DNA of 7,489 bases from Planctomycetaceae bacterium (GTDB lineage Bacteria; Planctomycetota; Planctomycetia; Pirellulales; Thermoguttaceae), in NCBI GenBank assembly GCA_031261125.1, contig JAISJZ010000060.1, forward strand, positions 1 to 7,489. The letters are read 5' to 3'. Position numbers and translations under genes: made by a program. Every line of letters starts with the position of its first letter. Positions within the stretch are counted from its first letter, which is position 1. Below the pieces are notes generated by a model that was not told the DNA's origin, did no database searches, and worked only from the letters and a program-made list of their open reading frames with translations. Shown here one piece after another: positions 5,562 through 7,489 of this stretch.

Positions 5562-6076
5562 GTTGTACTGTAACTTTGGGTATTATGGCAATTCCGTACT
5601 TGGTCGGCGGCGGTATCGCTCTGCTTTCCGCCAGAGCCGCATCGTCTGTTGCGGTCTATGCCCTCCTGCCGGACGCATTGAAAAACGATAACGGTATCCA
5701 ACTTCTCGGCAAAGACAAATTGCCGGCGGAAGAATTTTACTCCCGCAAGACGTTCGTTACGGACGTCTGCGTTTTGAAGCAGGCAGTCGAATCGCTCGGC
5801 GGCATCGCCTTGTCCGAGAGCGTGTTTCGGCTGCGGGGCTTGAAAATTCTATTGCAATCGGACGGCACAGAGGGAAATCAAACGCTTTGGTTCTGCGGCA
5901 TTGCCGGCAAAAAAGCCGTCAAAGAATTAGCCGGTGAAGCCGAAGCGGAATACGTCCGTTTGGTGCGGGAACAACTCCTGCAAAAACTGCATAACGAATG
6001 TGATGAATGCGGAATGCACCTTGAATCCGAAGAAATCGAGCAGGACCAGACCGTTGTGTTAACGTTCCGGGTTTAA
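5558..6076 (+). CDS. Uncharacterised protein, possibly divergent Ycf35/DUF1257 with hydrophobic N-terminus
   Basis: A 172-aa protein that I do not recognise with certainty. Residues 1-40 are hydrophobic and glycine/alanine-rich (GIMAIPYLVGGGIALLSARA, 8-27), possibly one membrane segment or a buried helix. Residues 64-172 follow the outline of DUF1257/Ycf35: KTFVTDVCVLKQAVESLGG (64-82), a short beta region (90-114), then a helix ending in EYVRLVREQLLQKLHNECDE (131-150) and the terminal strand pair GMHLESEEIEQDQTVVLTFR (152-171). The equivalent end of Ycf35 reads like 'EEEVQEDGTIKLVLR'. Cys148 and Cys151 form a CxxC-like pair (CDEC). A Shine-Dalgarno GGAG (5546-5549) sits 8 nt before the ATG, and the gene overlaps the DUF2997 gene by 4 nt. 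Position in the operon supports the DUF1257 reading, but this is inference. Confidence 0.75.
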   Translation: MSCTVTLGIMAIPYLVGGGIALLSARAASSVAVYALLPDALKNDNGIQLLGKDKLPAEEFYSRKTFVTDVCVLKQAVESLGGIALSESVFRLRGLKILLQSDGTEGNQTLWFCGIAGKKAVKELAGEAEAEYVRLVREQLLQKLHNECDECGMHLESEEIEQDQTVVLTFRV

Positions 6077-6088
6077 CTATTTAGCCGA

Positions 6089-6101
6089 GCGGCAGTGCCG
6101 C
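6089..6101 (+). other. Short perfect palindrome before the HhH gene
   Basis: GCGGCA-G-TGCCGC is a perfect 6-bp inverted repeat around one base, within the 37-nt gap between two plus-strand genes. There is no following T-tract. It is too tight for a normal hairpin loop unless the inner pairs open, so its role is unknown. Confidence 0.35.
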
Positions 6102-6113
6102 CGTTTCCCAAAA

Positions 6114-6638
6114 ATGAATTTTTTATTTCGGCTGCCGCAATTTTTATTTCGGCTGCCGCAATATGTGCGGGAGGGGTGTAAATACCTGTTTGAGCGGGCG
6201 GGTAATTTACGCAAGCGTTTCAAGCCGGAACCGGAACCTGTGGTGCCGGTTTCAATGGCGGGCAGTCATCATAATCCGATTCAAAACGCTCCGTCTGAAG
6301 AGGAAATGAAAAGAATAATGGCGGGAAAAGAACCGACGGCTTTACTGCTCAGACAACGCCGCAGCACCGACCCGCCGGAGACGTTGCCGCTTGAACTGCT
6401 GGATATTAACTCTGCGTCGCAGGAGACCGTTGCCGCTTTGCCGAATGTCGGCGGAGTGTTGGCGTTGCTGATTATCCGGGAGCGGGAACAAAACGGGGCG
6501 TTTGATTCAATGGATAATCTTTGCGGACGGTGTAAAATTAAACCGCACATCCGCGTTGCCTTGCAGTACCATATTGCGTTCGGAAAAGAGCCGCCTGCCG
6601 TTCAACATTCGGTACGGAAAGGACGGCGGGTCGATTAG
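6114..6638 (+). CDS. ComEA-like helix-hairpin-helix protein
   Basis: A 174-aa protein with one helix-hairpin-helix unit at about 95-150. LDINSASQETVAALPNVGGV (96-115) matches the ComEA-type start 'VDINTATAEELQALPGIG', followed by LALLIIREREQNGAFDSMDNL (116-136) and a shorter second half with CGRC (137-140). Such domains usually bind DNA backbone non-specifically. Unlike ComEA it lacks an export signal or a clear membrane anchor. Its N-terminus instead has a perfect doubled FLFRLPQ (3-9 and 10-16), then a basic stretch and a Pro-rich linker (38-46). It probably acts in the cytoplasm. It starts 37 nt after the previous gene with no clear Shine-Dalgarno and ends 10 nt before the radical SAM gene, so it is almost certainly co-transcribed with it. 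What it does in this operon is unknown. Confidence 0.75.
   Translation: MNFLFRLPQFLFRLPQYVREGCKYLFERAGNLRKRFKPEPEPVVPVSMAGSHHNPIQNAPSEEEMKRIMAGKEPTALLLRQRRSTDPPETLPLELLDINSASQETVAALPNVGGVLALLIIREREQNGAFDSMDNLCGRCKIKPHIRVALQYHIAFGKEPPAVQHSVRKGRRVD
6120..6161 (+). repeat. Perfect tandem duplication, 2 x 21 bp, inside the HhH gene
   Basis: The unit TTTTTATTTCGGCTGCCGCA plus one A occurs twice back to back (6120-6140 and 6141-6161) with no mismatch. It encodes FLFRLPQ twice, in frame, directly after Met-Asn. Identity at every third-codon position points to a recent duplication. Confidence 0.9.
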
Positions 6639-6648
6639 CATCAAACCA

Positions 6649-7311
6649 ATGAACAGTATCCGTATTCACCGTTTTCTTTTATCGTCCCGCGCCGAAGGTC
6701 CCGGCAACAGAGCGGTGCTTTGGGTACAGGGCTGCTCCCGGCACTGTAAGGGCTGCGTGAATGAAGCGGCGTGGGACCGTGCCGGCGGAACTGAACGGAC
6801 GGTACAATCTGTGTTTGACGAAATTGTTTCGTATTCTGAAAGAAACACGGCAAACGCGCTGGACGGCATCACATTTCTCGGCGGCGAACCGTTTGAGCAG
6901 GCAGATGCTGCTGCTGAACTTGCCGAAAAACTGCAAGACAAAAATTTGTCGGTCATCACTTTCACCGGTTTTACCAAAGAACAACTTGAAGCGGCGCACC
7001 GTCCCGATTGGCGGCGGTTGATTGCGGCAACGGATTTACTCATCGACGGCGAATTTATCCAGAAATTATCGCCGGCTGTCCTGCCGTGGGTCGGGTCAAC
7101 AAATCAGAAGTTTCATTACTTGACGGAACGGGCAGTGCAATGGAAGAACGAAATTGAAAATATGCCGAACCGCATCGAAATCCGTTTTTCGCCGGACGGC
7201 AGCATCGCACTGAACGGAATGTCCGAAATGGAAACGTGGAACAACGCGGTGTCGATGATTACCGCCCCTCTATCGCTGGCAAACGCTGGTACCGGAATTG
7301 ACGTTAAATGA
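6649..7311 (+). CDS. NrdG-like radical SAM protein (4Fe-4S single-cluster family)
   Basis: A 220-aa small radical SAM protein. It carries the cluster motif CSRHCKGC (Cys29, Cys33, Cys36; C-x3-C-x2-C) in a context typical of activating enzymes (AEGPGNRAVLWVQGC, 15-29), then the SAM-binding LGGEPFEQ (77-84), FTGFTKEQL (105-113) and LLIDGEF (130-136). The end has GSTNQKFHYLTERA (149-162) and EIRFSPDGSIALNG (177-190), which I associate with a subgroup near anaerobic ribonucleotide reductase activase (NrdG). There is no NrdD or other glycyl-radical enzyme in the window, so the substrate is unknown. It may act on a protein of this operon (inference). The start at 6649 was chosen because homology begins at once (IRIHRFLLSSRAEGPG). 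Longer in-frame starts back to 6502 would overlap the HhH gene. No Shine-Dalgarno is seen; the 10-nt gap suggests coupling. Confidence 0.85.
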   Translation: MNSIRIHRFLLSSRAEGPGNRAVLWVQGCSRHCKGCVNEAAWDRAGGTERTVQSVFDEIVSYSERNTANALDGITFLGGEPFEQADAAAELAEKLQDKNLSVITFTGFTKEQLEAAHRPDWRRLIAATDLLIDGEFIQKLSPAVLPWVGSTNQKFHYLTERAVQWKNEIENMPNRIEIRFSPDGSIALNGMSEMETWNNAVSMITAPLSLANAGTGIDVK

Positions 7312-7361
7312 TGAATGATACATAATGCGCCGAAATACAACTCTAACCACTCTATCATATT

Positions 7362-7489
7362 ATGAAACGCCGCGATTTTCTCGGTACTGCCGCATTAGCC
7401 GGATTCGTTCCGACCGTCCTCGCCCAAGACACGGCAAAGAAGAGCGACCCGCTTGCTCCGGTACAACTCACCAAGGATATTAGGTGTTC
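7362..7489 (+). CDS. Exported protein with Tat-like signal, N-terminal fragment
   Basis: The first 42 codons of a gene cut by the right edge. The leader MKRRDFLGTAALAGFVPTVL followed by AQ has twin arginines in an RRDFLG setting, a short hydrophobic core and a probable cleavage after LAQ or VLA. This resembles Tat (or atypical Sec) signals common on planctomycete exported enzymes. The mature part (DTAKKSDPLAPVQLTKDIRC) is too short to name a family. It starts 50 nt after the radical SAM gene with no Shine-Dalgarno, so membership of the same operon is open. Confidence 0.65.
   Translation, partial: MKRRDFLGTAALAGFVPTVLAQDTAKKSDPLAPVQLTKDIRC

Noticed and set aside
6502..6648. Longer start of the radical SAM gene inside the HhH gene
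   Set aside because: The added residues do not resemble the family, and the conserved region begins immediately after the ATG at 6649.
1..7489. tRNA, rRNA, CRISPR, insertion sequence or prophage signals
   Set aside because: I found no cloverleaf-like region, spaced direct repeats, transposase motifs or terminal inverted repeats; coding density is high throughout.

Overview
The window looks like a piece of a planctomycete chromosome (inference, roughly 75% sure). The pointers are protein style rather than any single marker. There is a secreted cyclophilin with a long TPR-like N-terminal half, an RsmD-type methyltransferase with an SPPY catalytic motif, a CpaB-like protein away from any pilus locus, a Tat-type KRRDFLG leader, and few strong Shine-Dalgarno sites. 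Base and codon use look even throughout, and I see no insertion sequence, phage gene, tRNA, rRNA or CRISPR array.

Left part (1-2764), all on the minus strand. In transcription order it holds a secreted peptidyl-prolyl isomerase (1505-2764), a short gap with a weak terminator-like hairpin, a CpaB/SAF-domain protein with a long acidic Pro/Glu-rich tail (174-1358), and the first 59 codons of a NifS/IscS-type cysteine desulfurase. The desulfurase has no ATG. It appears to start at a TTG that shares bases with the cpaB stop codon, and it runs off the left edge.

Centre (2765-2869). This is a divergent intergenic region with a striking two-layer dyad centred on 2804. The outer arms give a TTGACA on each strand. 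The inner 9-bp arms give an AACAAT on each strand at exactly 17-nt spacing. It reads as a symmetric bidirectional promoter, possibly also an operator.

Right part (2870-7311), all on the plus strand and tightly packed. The genes are an RsmD-like rRNA methyltransferase, a Ycf46-type AAA+ ATPase, a DUF2997 protein, a 172-aa protein that I read as a very divergent Ycf35/DUF1257 relative with an extra hydrophobic N-terminus, a ComEA-like helix-hairpin-helix protein, and a small NrdG-like radical SAM protein. The gaps are 25, 69, -4, 37 and 10 nt. I recall Ycf46, DUF1257, DUF2997 and a single-cluster 4Fe-4S radical SAM protein occurring together in cyanobacteria and other bacteria, with no established biochemical role. 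This is the most interesting system in the window: a non-photosynthetic version of a 'chloroplast/cyanobacterial' conserved gene set, apparently with a DNA-binding-type HhH protein added and rsmD directly in front. A new gene with a Tat-like leader begins at 7362 and leaves the window.
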